64,000 nt of DNA from Phlebiopsis flavidoalba (Eukaryota > Basidiomycota > Agaricomycetes > Polyporales > Phanerochaetaceae), in NCBI GenBank assembly GCA_035772785.1, contig JAOCPU010000022.1, forward strand, positions 124,001 to 188,000. Direction: 5' to 3'. The position numbers and the translations under genes are program-made. Shown here in pieces: positions 47,360 through 59,200 of the stretch. Position 1 is the stretch's first letter. The number at the start of each line of letters is the position of its first letter. The notes beneath the pieces were generated by a model, which did not search any database, was not told where the DNA came from, and was given only the letters and a program-made list of their open reading frames with translations.

Positions 47360-49921
47360 TTAAATTGAGTATCGAGCATTTGGGATCAAGCCAACTCGTC
47401 CCTTCGCAGCAGCCTTGTTGTTGAGCCTGATCAGCAAACCGGCCGCGATGGCCTCCGTGGTGAGTTCGAGGAACGCCTTCAACTTCCTGCCGTAGGTGGC
47501 GGGGCTACGCTCAATGAAATGTTGTTGAATGGCGCCAAGCTTCAGGCCTTCCTTTGGGCAGGTAGAGATAATATATCTCATCAGGTGGATAAGATGAGCT
47601 TTGCCCTTGGGGCAAGTTATGACGCGGGCGTTCGATGAGGAGGGAGTCGAGCCAGCAGTGGTAGTAGCTATCAGAAATGTAAGTAACATATTCACGACCA
47701 TAACTCCATGCAGATCAGGAATACCTGGGGTTGTCGGTACAGGAAGTGAGGAAACGACCCGGGGTAGGCGCGAGAGTGAACGAGGACCCTCCAACGGCCT
47801 GGCGCAACTTCAGCCATAGCATCAAACGGCTTCGGGTTGGTCGCGGGCGGAATGGACCAAGGACTGGGTGCGGGAGCCTCTGGACGAGCCGCGATGCGCC
47901 CAAGCCTGTTGTGCCTGCGTCGTCTGGTAGACAGCGAGGATCGAATGTCCCCCGTCGCGGGTGACACGGAGGCGAGACTGGACGTGCAGGTAGCCTTGCC
48001 CAATACGCTGTGGGGATGTGTTCTTCCTCGTCACTAGATGTACTGGAGGAATCATCGCTACCGTGTGCGTAACGGCGAGAACGGAAAACGGATCGCGCGC
48101 CGACACCGTTTGGTGCAAACAGAATGGCTTGGCCAGTGCCCAGCGAAACGATCTGGTCGACGATCGCATCAACACAATTATCACGAATTGGCTAGCATAC
48201 TCACCTTTGAAAAGAGGTCGTCAAATGAGTCTCCTGCCGCCAGAAACATGATCGGCAAGGAGCTTGAGCCATTTTGGCGATGAGAACCTGTGTGCGATAA
48301 TGAACGAACAGAGATCGACTCGGTACTTGGAGGGCACCACGGTCGGCTCCTGCGTTGAGATGACCACGCGTGTCGCTAGATGGCGCTGCTGACCGGATGA
48401 CGGTAAGAAGGGAGTCTGTCAGGCGCGCAGAGGGTTCCCGTTTGCGATTCAGAGAGATACTGGTAGTCATTTTTGAGATGGTATGAATGTACCAGGACCG
48501 CCAAGACTCACTTTATGAGCCTCGTCCAAAACTTGAAGACGAGTTAATGTGCAGTTCCTCTTTTCATTTTAATGCGTTCTGATGGTAGTCAAGGGTGGTA
48601 GCGTTACCTATAAGTTTGCCATTTGCAGTCAACATCTGACCTCGCCACGAACAAGCCTAAAATGAGGTCACAAAAAAATCCGCATGCGACGATGTGGTCC
48701 CATCCATGAACGGAGAAGACAGGCTGTAAGAAGCCGTGATGGATGAGAGAAAAAACGTCGCGGGAGACACACATTTGAGCACATACTCGATGATGGTCAA
48801 CTGTCCCTTCTTGAAATGCGATGTGGCTCGATTATTCAATGTGCCGCCTTGTAGGCATGAGTCGAGTAATGAGAGACGCCAAGTTCAACATTGCTTTCTG
48901 GCTTGGGGTTGAATTTCTCCATCTTCAGTCTATCGCGGAACTGAGCATAATCGAAGTTGCTCTCCATAGAACGGAGAGACATGGACATAATCGCTCCACC
49001 TAATATAGAGAGGCATATTCTAGAGACCAGAAGCTTTAATATCAGCGAATCAGCACTTAAATGGCCACCAATATGACACACGAGTATATTCTCATCGACT
49101 TTCATCATCGCGAGAAGCCGTTCTCCGCTAATGTCTTCCGGTGAAAAGACTGAAAAGTGCAATGGCTCAACCTTAACAGAAGGGAGCCCCGCGTAAACCC
49201 GCTTCATTGCCTGAAGGTTTGTGGGTCTCCACACCAACACGCGGTCTAAATGATGCTTCGATGTACGGGACACCTGGGGAAAATGGACGTACAACACGAG
49301 GACAGTGACTGCGGGGGGCGTGGCATCGGAACCGTCGGTTCGGCGTCAATGAAGCGAGGTATGCTGCTTCACAGGGCTGAAACGAGGCCTCCACCCGCAG
49401 CAGTACTTCGAAGTGGAACCTGACAGGAAGACTCTCTATGAGATGCAGACAGCAGACGAAGTAAGAGCGCGCTTATTGCGGTACCACACGATGGCGTCAG
49501 AGGGGCTGGAAGGGTGCCGAGCACCTGGGGTCGCTCATGAGGCAGCTCTCCAACAGAACTGAGGTCGAGTCGGCTTTTTTTCTCCGGAACCCTACAAGAA
49601 TTCTCGCAATGATCGCATAGCTTGACGAAGAAACTTGCCTGGACGCCACAAACAAGAGCACTGAACGGCGCATTGGTGTTGATGTAAACCTTCGGCGATA
49701 TGGGTCTCGTTGCACCAAAGCCGGTCGCTCGCTGAGCTAGAACCTCCCGTAACAGAGCCCGCTGAGGGAACACGGGAGGGTCCCAGCACATGGAGCGCCG
49801 TCGGCTGTGACGATCGGGGCGGTTCTAAGTGCGTGAGTCGCATCCGATGGAGCTGAGTCCAAGGGATCCCTCCCAAGCGCTGGAACTCGGGATCGCAGGA
49901 GGTATCGTAGAGGGTCGACAT
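47360..49921 (-). CDS. P-loop ATPase of HerA/FtsK-like type, heavily frame-disturbed
   Basis: The start MSTLYDTSCDPEFQRLGGIPW lies at 49921. It is followed by AQRATGFGATRPISPKVYIN and FSALVCGVQ, then a 47-nt intron (49638-49592) and the Walker A start GSG. Next come TSVLLESCLM, ISGERLLAMMKVDEN (about 49130), NFDYAQFRDRLKMEKFNP (about 48910) and HFKKGQLTII (about 48800). Walker B LQVLDEAHK is at 48512-48538, then a ARLTDSLLTVIR block, LHVQSRLRVTRDGGHSILAV (about 47950) and a C-terminal basic domain GLKLGAIQQHFIERSPATYG. I recognise this order from uncharacterised basidiomycete P-loop NTPases; the role is unknown. Indels occur every 50-100 bases, so this is either a pseudogene or the worst-affected part of the assembly. 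Confidence 0.7.
49592..49638 (-). other. GC-AG intron inside the Walker A region of the ATPase gene
   Basis: The exon GVQ ends at 49639. The intron begins GCAAGT and ends TTGTAG; the next exon starts GGTTCCGGA (GSG). Removing 47 nt joins GVQ to GSG in frame, matching the expected GVQGSGK-type P-loop. Confidence 0.55.
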
Positions 49922-50462
49922 TTGTACTGAGTATGTGGCTTTGGTGTGGGGGGAGAAGGAGGCCTGTCATGTTGCTCAAAAGCCGTGCTGGAGTTTATGT
50001 AAGTGAGAAATAAACCTGCTGCACGCGAATCGCGCGCGTTCGATTGGACGGCCGCGTCAGATATTCGTATTATGTCAAGACACGATTTTTGAGTTCAAGT
50101 ACCACGCTCCCGAGTCCTGAATAGCTGCGCGAGAAGACTGCGCGAGCGAAGTCAAGTGCCAACTATATAGTACAGCAGCTTGCTACGAAGCTCGCTAGAT
50201 GAGAGAGCGCTGGGCTGCGTAGATGTGGAAAAGGTGTCTTGAGTGCCGATGGCTGCGCTTTGGAGGGTGTTTCTAGTCTTTTCACGCTCTTCAAAACTGA
50301 ATTCCGAGCAGATGGTAATTCACAAGTCCATTGGGGCTGACGTGGTCACCAAAATGAATTATACTATAATATTGCGCCATAGAGCCAAAAAAAAAAAACA
50401 AAAAGAAGAGGGTCGGAACAGGGTATAATTGAATGGCAGCTCGGGACGAATGATGAGGCAAG

Positions 50463-51972
50463 TTATGCCTCCTTTACTGCTTCGGTCAACCAATTCCATA
50501 ACTTCTCCGTTGCGTTCTGATCATAGACTTCATGTCTGCATTTCCCCACACGCGCCCATGGGATCAAGAACTTTGGGATCATTCACGTTAGGTTTACTGG
50601 AAAGCGTCGAGTTCAATGGTGCTTACCTCGCCGTTGTATTGGAGGGCTTCAGGCATGGTACCACCCCATAGCTGTGTGAGCGCGCCCAGGTTTGCAGGGT
50701 AGGTAACTCGATTCTATGACGGTGTACGTTAGACAGCTGAAGCCCCAAACTCTGAAACACAGTGCACCAACAATTATCATCATTTCAAGTTTAGACGCGT
50801 GGCGTGTTAGCTCGGTCTTGAGGTTTCCTGTGCGTCCGTATGACTTAGAGATCAGATCGCCGAAAAAACAGAAAAGCTGAAGTACCTGGGTTGCATGAGA
50901 GAGACAAAATTCCCTGTGTCTGCATAACGCCTTGCGGCTTCACGTGCCACCATGGCGTTGCCCTATCCCGTGAAGGCCCCCGATAGGCTTTAGACAGATC
51001 GCGCACAGGGTAAACCCCCTTACCAGCTTGCTCTGGTTATACAAGGTAACGGGTCCGAGCTTCTTGCGCTTTGGGGAGTCACGGAAAGTGTCATCAGTCG
51101 ATCGTTATTTGCGTATGCACCCCGAGGATGATGTAGTGATGACGCGCGGCATGTTTGTCGCGGGGATGGTCTTTCGCGCCAGCTTCGAGGACGGGAACGA
51201 GGAGTTCCGTAAAACAAGAACCGTGACCTGCAAATGGACCTTAATATGACCATTTAAAAGCAACGGTGGGTCTATATAGCTTAGCCACGACGACATTTGT
51301 TCCCCACTGCAGATCGAAACCCATCTTCGCTCGAATGTGAAGCAGATCCGTTGGCGGCCACCCACATGACACCTCTGCGGACTTGTTTATTATCTCGCGA
51401 CCTCGACCAATGTACACAACTGTATGTAACTGGACACACTCACGCGTTGTTGTAACCAAACAAGATGTTGCAGCAGCTACCGGTTCCCCTGGCTGCTGAC
51501 TAAAAACATCTGCGCAGTCCCTGCGACATAACCGAAGCTGAGGCTCGACAAGTCAAGCTCGAGGTCAACAGCGCCTTTCGTACTTTAAACTTGCCTCCGT
51601 TCTCATCTGTCTTCAGCCTCCGCAATGGCCATTCTCAGCCTTCGATTTGCTTGCAGTGCCACTGCGATGTATGTCTTCGCATTATGCTCTAGAAGCGCTC
51701 TGCGATAAACCTATTTGAGTTTCAGGCTCGCGGCATATTTGATGATCTTATCGATCTCCGTAACTGACACTTGACGACGTGTGTCTCCCGATGTCTACCA
51801 GATGCCGAGAGCGTTGCTCACTGCAGTGTAGGAATGTCAGCCTCTCGAGGACATATAGAATAAGCCAGCTACCCATACCTGTAACTTGATGACGCACACG
51901 GCCTGTCAAATCGGGGGGATGTTGATCTGTCGAAAAACACAGGCTTAGGCGAGAAATGCTATTGTGCGCCAA
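50463..51972 (-). CDS. short-chain dehydrogenase/reductase, retinol-dehydrogenase/WWOX-like
   Basis: The start MAHNSISRLSLCFSTDQ leads to PDLTGRV at 51972-51900. After an intron a degenerate dinucleotide-binding GNALGI stretch appears (TGGNxGIG expected), then LLEHNAKTYIAV, DLELDLSSL and an AGVMWPPTDLL-like segment (read as SCGWPPTDLL, about 51340). FDLQWGTNVV is next, followed by the catalytic YNQSK at 51027-51041 in TLYNQSKL, with KTIPATNMPRVITTSSSG upstream supplying the Ser. The C-terminal part has TYPANLGALTQLWGGTMPEA, LIPWARVGKCRHEVYD and KLWNWLTEAVKEA, with the stop at 50463. It is an NAD(P)-dependent oxidoreductase; the substrate cannot be told. Length of about 310-330 residues fits the family. 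Frame breaks are frequent. Confidence 0.82.
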
Positions 51973-52922
51973 TCCGGCTCACGATGTACTTCATTGCGAG
52001 ATGGTGCCCCCCATATTACCAATGAGATAGTGAAAGAGTATGTTCTGTGTGATACGATGTTGGAGCCACGAAGAGAGTGAGGTGTGAGTGATTCTGAGCA
52101 GGCTACAGCCGTTGCGACGGTTCTCCCGGTGGTAATATATGTAGTCCCTCCCACGCGCCGTCTGCATGCCATGGAAACCGTCGGCGACACGTCAGCATGA
52201 CTGACTGTAAAAAAAACAATGAGATATCAATGACGCGTTCACGACGCGTTCAGCCGTCCTCATGAGGGCGACGCGGTATCTGTGACATTGTGAGCGTCTT
52301 GACTGCGCATTGCGCTTTTGTTCCTGCGGACGGCAATGTCTCGACGCGTCATCCTCCGGGGTTCCAAGCCTAACTTCGGCTGCTAATACTAAACGAGTGA
52401 ACAAGGCAAACGGTAACGCACTGCTATGCGGCACACAAAAGCTGGACTGAAACACCGAGATTTCGGTTATACCGAAAAGCTCGCATTGACCCATAAGGGG
52501 GCATCGCAGAGATGGCGAGGCCATGCTCAGCCCGCTGTGGGAGTTTTGTCGGCCTTATCACCCGCAGTCCTGGCCAACGATGTCCGAGACGCTGACGAAG
52601 GTTACAAGGCTATTTTTAAAGTTCTCGCAGGTGGACTTTCGGGTGGTGTTGATCAAAGAGGGAACCCTCAAGGGCTTACTACGCCACAAAGCTGCTAGCT
52701 TACCGGATTCGGGTGACAGCAGACACGTTTCGCAGCATCAAAGCCTCAAAGGCGAAGAAGTCACCGCCCGAAATGTGCACTGAGTTTGAGACGATTTTAT
52801 GCGACAAAGGCGAATGCCGTCTACTGTTTCCAAAAAATGACGATCTTCGAGCGTTGCTCAGACTGTGTAACCCTTGGAGTGAAATAGCATTAGTCTCCGG
52901 CTGTGAACCAATGACAGAAACA
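51973..52922. other. spacer between two minus-strand dehydrogenase genes
   Basis: A plus-strand frame at 52713-53066 and minus-strand frames here show no recognised motif. Parts near 52700-52920 may be the 3' untranslated region of the next dehydrogenase. Confidence 0.4.
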
Positions 52923-53815
52923 TCATGCGCACACCCGTTCACAAAGAAAGTTTGCCCATTGACCCAACCCACGCCTCATCACGTGACAGGAATGCAACAA
53001 TGGGGGCAATCTCCTCCACCTGCGGTATCCTCTTCTGCGGGTGAAGGTTTGCAAAGAACGAAATGAGCTGTTCGCTTTTCCCATTCCTAAACAAGTCGGT
53101 ATCGACGGGACCGGGAGCTATCGAGTTGACGTTGATACCGCGAGCACCGAGATCCTTGGCGAGGACACGATCCGTCATTTGTTCGACGGCGCCCTTCGTA
53201 GCGGTGTAGACGAGGTAGTTTGGGGGACACCGGAGAGATAAACGCGGTCGTCGATGATGAAAAGAAGAAGACGCGGGCCGCCTACTTGACAGACACGTTG
53301 ATTAGAAGGGGAAAGAGGCAAAGAGAGAGGGTAAGGAGGAATTGCTCACCAGCCTGGAGATGTTTTCGAAGCAGCCTTCCACACCATGAACAACGGCACC
53401 TTCACATTGATGTTGAAGTGCTCTCGAAGTGTCTCTCAGCCCGTCGATTTGGTCCAATGGAATGTTCTGCATGAGTAGCTAATACCTGCATTCAACACGA
53501 GGATATACGAGCCCCGACTCACAAATGCTCGGACAGCCTTTTCGACAAGCCTCCTGCGTCTTCCAACGAGGACATATCAGCCTGGATGGCGACAGCTTTG
53601 CCCTTTCCCTCGTTCGTTGATAAATTCTGCGCAAGTTCTTCGGCAGCGTCTGGGCTACCTTTGTAAGTTGATGACTACTGAAAAGACGACCACATCGTCT
53701 GTGCGAGACGTTGGACAATGGCAGCACCCGATGTTGCGATGAGGAGACCGGTTGATTGATGGGCCCCTTTGTCGGCCCGAGGGGGAGAGACTATGGCGAT
53801 TGAAGGAGGTCTAAT
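52923..53815 (-). CDS. classical short-chain dehydrogenase/reductase (ketoreductase-like)
   Basis: Read from right to left: SIAIVS (beta-1, TG-rich loop degraded), SGAAIVQRLAQ (about 53710), DAAEELAQNLSTNEGKGKAVAIQADMSS (about 53590-53660), QIDGLRDT (about 53440) and an FNINVKVPLFMV segment (about 53410). The catalytic YTATK follows at 53194-53208, then AVEQMTDRVLAKDLGARGINVNSIAPGPVDTDLF and RIPQVEEIAPIVAFLSRDEA. WVNGQTFFVNG closes the domain in another frame. The GINVNSIAPGPVDT and VNGQ signatures place it with fungal ketoreductase-type enzymes. The C-terminal stop is uncertain (52923 chosen; 52858 or 52700 in other frames) and no ATG could be assigned at the N terminus, so both ends are approximate. 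Confidence 0.75.
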
Positions 53816-56265
53816 AGGGAATAGTCTGAAGGGCTTCTTTTAGGCGTCACAAGTGGACGATAGACGAGGAGATCCTCACATCCTTAAGTATGCCTGCTAT
53901 CGAATTTCAGCGAGCATTGAAATCCACGGCAACGAGATGAGCGCATGTTCTACAAGCGGAGCAGTATGTGGGTTCAAGCCTAATCGGGTGCAATCCTTTT
54001 TTATGTTCTGCCGCGATTGATGAACACAAAGATTCGAAACATGATGAGAGCAAAGCTACGCCCCGTGTTTGAGAGATGCAGAGACGTCAGCGAGCGTTGA
54101 AAGGCGTATGTACGGAGCAACATGGTCGTTGGCGCGTCCAGCTTGCGATATCCTACCACACTCGAAAAGGGGATGCGATGCTCTACGTAACCCAGTGACA
54201 CCTGCGCTTAATTTTCAAAGCTCAAGCTGCTCGGGATACTTGGAACGCAGCAAAAGGCTCATTGAAAGCATTAAGCTATAAAAATTGGCGTAGGTCAGGT
54301 TGCTCTCAAAAACATCTTTAAAAGTAGCTGTGCTCACTTCATATCAGCCTTAGTGACTCCCTCCCCGACAAACCTGCAAGCGGTGAATTGGCAAATGTTC
54401 GCGACCGTTCTTCAAAAAACTGAGCAAATGTCTGTTCACAGGATCATTTGCCTCGTCTGTTGATTATACGACAATCGGATCGTCGGTTATTATGCGTCTG
54501 AATTTCATCACAGTCAAGTATACAATCGCCTAATGTTATGACTGTTGGAGGACCTCTGCATTATCTGGAACTCTCATCTTCCCGGACTCCTGTCCTTCTT
54601 TCGCTCCAGGTTTCTCCACGGGCACATCGATATCCGTTACCATCGGAGAGGCTTAATGAAGGCTCCTGTAACATTGAGATTGGGCCGCAAGTGACTCACT
54701 GTTCTTCGAAAGGCCTGATTATCCTGGATTTAGTCCACGACTGGTGGTCTGACTGTCGTCCGGACCCGGACTTTACGCGGAAGGAGCGGCAGGAGCAACC
54801 TGAGGGACCCTCGCTGATCATGGGCCTTATACGAGAGAAGGCAAACTGCCCACCCCCTAGTGTGCCAAAGCGTTCATCCAATTGGACAACGGCGGATGGA
54901 AGAGAAGCCCCGCTGGGGTCCAGCAGTCGGAGCTAGTGTTCGCACGTCTCAACACTATGCGGGAACCGTCCCTCGCTCGCTCATGCCATATTGGGTGAGG
55001 TCTCTATGACAGTAACGCCAACGATTGTGGAAAACGTAATTTTGTTGGAAAGATACAGAACATAACCGTCACAGTGGAAAGGCTGTCTGTGACCAATAAC
55101 CCTTCCGAGCTTCAAAAGATATTTGATCAAACCTATCCTTCAAAGCCGCGAGAGCTCTCATTCGGGAACGACTGTCATGCGGGGACGACTACCAATGCAG
55201 CACAAGGTGGCTTGCTGATGGAAGCGGCCCTCTTTTTAGTGAACTGAAAAATTCGAGAGATATTGCGGCGTGGGACCCATGCCTCTGTACAATTGACCCT
55301 ACGCGAACCAGCGTATGAGATCAAATAGCCTGAACGATCACCTGACGTACCCTCCACCCACGGCCCCTGGGAACCCCACCTCTTTCCCCACGTTCTTAGA
55401 GCACTGGATCACCATCTTCTCCTCGGGTGGGCATTGCGTAGGGGGGGATAAAACTCGCCGACGACAGGATGAGTGGAAACGTGCTTGTATATGTTCCTTC
55501 ACGTTTGAAGTCACCTGTTCGTCTACGATCGATGGTCCCCGAAAGTCTCCCGCCTATGTTTTTTTGCAGAGACTTGTGAGTCCATTTTGCCATGCAATAA
55601 CATCAAAGGAGCTTACATCAATGGGACACAGTGAGGGTCCCAGTTTGCCCCACTTGGATGATGCTGGTTTATGAGGTCGACATATTTCTGCACGCCTCTT
55701 TTTTCGAAAACCAGGCAGACAACATCGTCAAACGTCTTAGATACGGTAAGAGGTGGAAGCTACGCGAGCCTCAGGGGCGAAGCATAGTACTTGTACGCGT
55801 GGACACCGCAGTGCTGTTTTGTTGAACTTTGTATGGTATCGAAATCTGGAAGCGTACTGGGGCCCATGCCTCGGGATACTACCGAGCTGATGGAGTGCCC
55901 GATACCACATAGTCTTACTTGCCCTTCTTTGGATGCAATGGACGACGATCATGTACCGGCTAGTCCAGCTCACAACGGAGAACCATCATTTCCCGGTGGA
56001 GTGCAAATGCCCAGAGGGTCCATCGTTTCTCATCTTCTATTCAGTTCTTGAAGTGATTTACGTGGCTAACGATTAAGTTGTTGGGCGAGCAGTGGACCCT
56101 CCTTCCAGAGTACACACTGCATGCCGTGCGCAGGAAAAACTAGGAATCTAGCGTCTTTATACCCGTGTTCAAAAATCACATCAAAATTTTGTAGCATGCC
56201 TACCTTTCCAAGTGAGCTCATCTGAACATACATAGCAGTGCGAACATTAGACTAAATCAGGGTAG
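53816..56265. other. stretch with no confidently recognised gene, upstream of the CHAT-TPR gene
   Basis: Plus-strand frames at 54538-54936, 55315-55674 and 55631-56051 are moderately long but carry no motif I can name. Part could be the N-terminal region (often a C2-like domain in this family) of the downstream CHAT gene. No gasdermin-like sequence could be recognised. Confidence 0.35.
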
Positions 56266-59200
56266 GTGACCTTTGTTGCTGTGCGGTTTCATCCTACGCT
56301 TTCAAACTTAAGCCCCTTGACATTTCCAGGTGCCAGACGCTGGAACTCCGATGCATTAAATCTTTTTGACCTGCAAGCTGACAACGAGGGCACATCTCGT
56401 CTCGTGGCAAACTTCCATTTCCGCCTTAAGGCCTCGTTCATGAGGCTGTGCAAGGCCATGTGTTCGGACTTCAGCGGAATGCTCCTCGTGGCTGTACCAA
56501 ACTGTCGTTGGTCCTATCCGCACGGTTCAGCTCCCAACAGGCCAGTACTAACTCTACCTCCCCTCCGAATTGTTCTTGCGTCTACGAGCTAGAAACGCTT
56601 TGATCTCTCACTTCCTTGGGTACTGAATGTGAGTGGAATGAACTTGAACCTCGTTCGAACATTATATGCTCACGCCAAATCAAACCTCAATGCCAGTAGT
56701 ACCGCACCGCCCTCAGAAGAATGTTCACTGCGCTCTTCACGCGAGTCTGCTTGTGGTACTACAGGACAGTCAACCGCGTCGGCGTACATCTCCTTACGCT
56801 GCGGTGGAGGTTGGTCCACGCTACGGCAATGGCTTTACTTTGGCGAACCACACCAGAAAGAATTTCCGTAAGCGTGTTGAATCTTCCGTGTAGTGTCACT
56901 TTGGCTCAGCACCGCTGACGTACGATTACCCTAGAAATGATGCGACTCCAGGCTGCTAATAGACTCGCACTCGACCAAGATACAGCTGCTTTCGTGTTGA
57001 ATCCTCGGGTTTGAAGATGCAGACGCGGCCATACGATCCGGAGGCGAAGCATTATCGCTTTGTCCTGATCCTCATCCATACCGTGAAACGCTATAGACGA
57101 AAGCTTATCGCAATACCACTATACTCGTTATGCCCTACTTCATCAGCTGGACGATCTAGACCAGGCCATTTCCCATCACCGACATGCACTTCAGCTACAA
57201 AGGCCAGGAAGCGTCCGCCACCTCGCTTCATCATGGTCTTGGCTGACGCACTCTCAAAACGGTTTTTTGAATTCCACGTGGTTTCTTCAGAAACTCTCGA
57301 GGAGGCGATTATGCTGATGCCAGCGGGGCATGTCCACGACCCATCCTAGACGTTCCTCCACAGATACATAACCGAGGTCTCTTCTTCATGGCCCTACTAC
57401 ATCTCCGTCTCTGGAGCGTGGTCAGCACAGACGCCACATACGAGCAAGCGATGCAACAGATTGTCGCTGCGTTTACCCCTTTTCACTGCTCAAGATACGG
57501 AGCGCTTTCAACTGCTTCAATCTCTTGCATTACTGAAGATCTCGCGATTTATGAAGGCCGGACACGCGGACGATCTGAACCGAGTCACAGATCTTTATCA
57601 AGAGATGCTGGATATCTGCGCTCCTGGGGATCGCACTTCACTCCTAGAACACTTCACAACATGTCTGTTCCTTCGATACCATGTCTTTGGCGATCCCAAG
57701 GATCTGGACATGTGTCAGGCATATTGTGAAAGCGTTGATGCCAGCTCGCAGCCTACTATGACCTCGCCGAGGCTAGCTTTGTCTTCATCCGTAACCGAGC
57801 ATTGGTGAACAGAGCTCGGTTCGTCTTGTCCAAGGACAAGAGATATCTCGACACGAACATTGATATTCTTCATAAGACATTGCCCTGATAGATCAGTCGC
57901 ATCCCGACCGCTCCTCTGTGTTTTCAACGCTCGCTTTAAATCGCTGGGATCGCTTCGTCCTCTGCAACGATGTCGAAGACCTTGAGATGTGTATCCATCT
58001 TTATCAGGAAGCCACCGCTTGCTACTCTCCCTAGACCCCACTCTTCCAGCGTCGCTCCTGTCCCTCGGAGCTCCCACTGGTGCTCAGCAGTTTATCCCAG
58101 GCCCTGCTTGCCCGGTTTCATAGAATACGATTCGGGGCGGACTCAAGACCTTGTCGAGGCTGCTTCGAGTGCGGACAAGGCCCTTCTCGAGTTTCCCGTC
58201 GGACTATCGCCGAACGCACATTAGTCCTCAATAATCGTGCTCTGGTTGCTCACGAACCAATTCGAACACACAGGAGAGCTTACATATTTGGAACAAGCAA
58301 TTGAGCACTACCGAGAGATAATTCTTGCTCATGATCACAACGTCGAGAAACTTCCTAGCCTACCCTTATTATATTCCAACCTCGCACAGGCACTCCATAC
58401 CCGCTTCCAAATGACAGGAAACATGGGCAGATCTCGAGGACACAGTGGAGCTTTCGTGCGGTCGGCGTACAAGCTGTGTCAACCCAGTCATGCTCATTTC
58501 GGGCTTTTCTTGCTCAATCTCCAAAGCTGCTTGGTCTCGCGCTTCCACAGAGCGGTTCGGTTCGAGGACATGGAAGAGTCCATTGCGTTGGGCACACTCG
58601 GCTTAGAACTTATGGCGCCAAAGGAGCTCGGGGAGAGCTGTTCTACTCGAGAACCTAGCTATGTGTCTCAGCCAACGCCACACAGTAGCCTCGGGTCATT
58701 CATCGCGGGCCGACATCGAAAAATCCATATCATACTATCATGAGTCAATCTCACTCTTGGATCCTGACGATCCCTAGACTTCCCGTGCTTCTTGGCAATT
58801 TATCATTGGCTCTCTGTACCTATTTTCAACCTACGGACAAGAGCGAGTTGCTCCGTGAGAGTCTTCAACGTGCTCGCGAAGCACTCGAGTCTATCCCCAA
58901 AGACCGCAACACTCCATATCGATTGATGGCGTCGCAACATCTGTCCAACCCTCATGTACTTCAGCTACCTTCATCAAACGATATCGTGGTACTTCGGGAG
59001 TGTATCTGCAATGCACGAAAAACCATCGAAATGGCGACGCACTTCCCCAACCATCCCATGTACTGTCATTTCACGACCATGCTTGTTACCGCACTAGAAG
59101 CCTTAAACGCGCGGGAGCCAGGTGTGGGAGCTGTCAAGGAGATTGTTTCCCTTCTTCGGGATGCTGCAACGACCAATTCCTCGGGATGGAGTGAGCGTCT

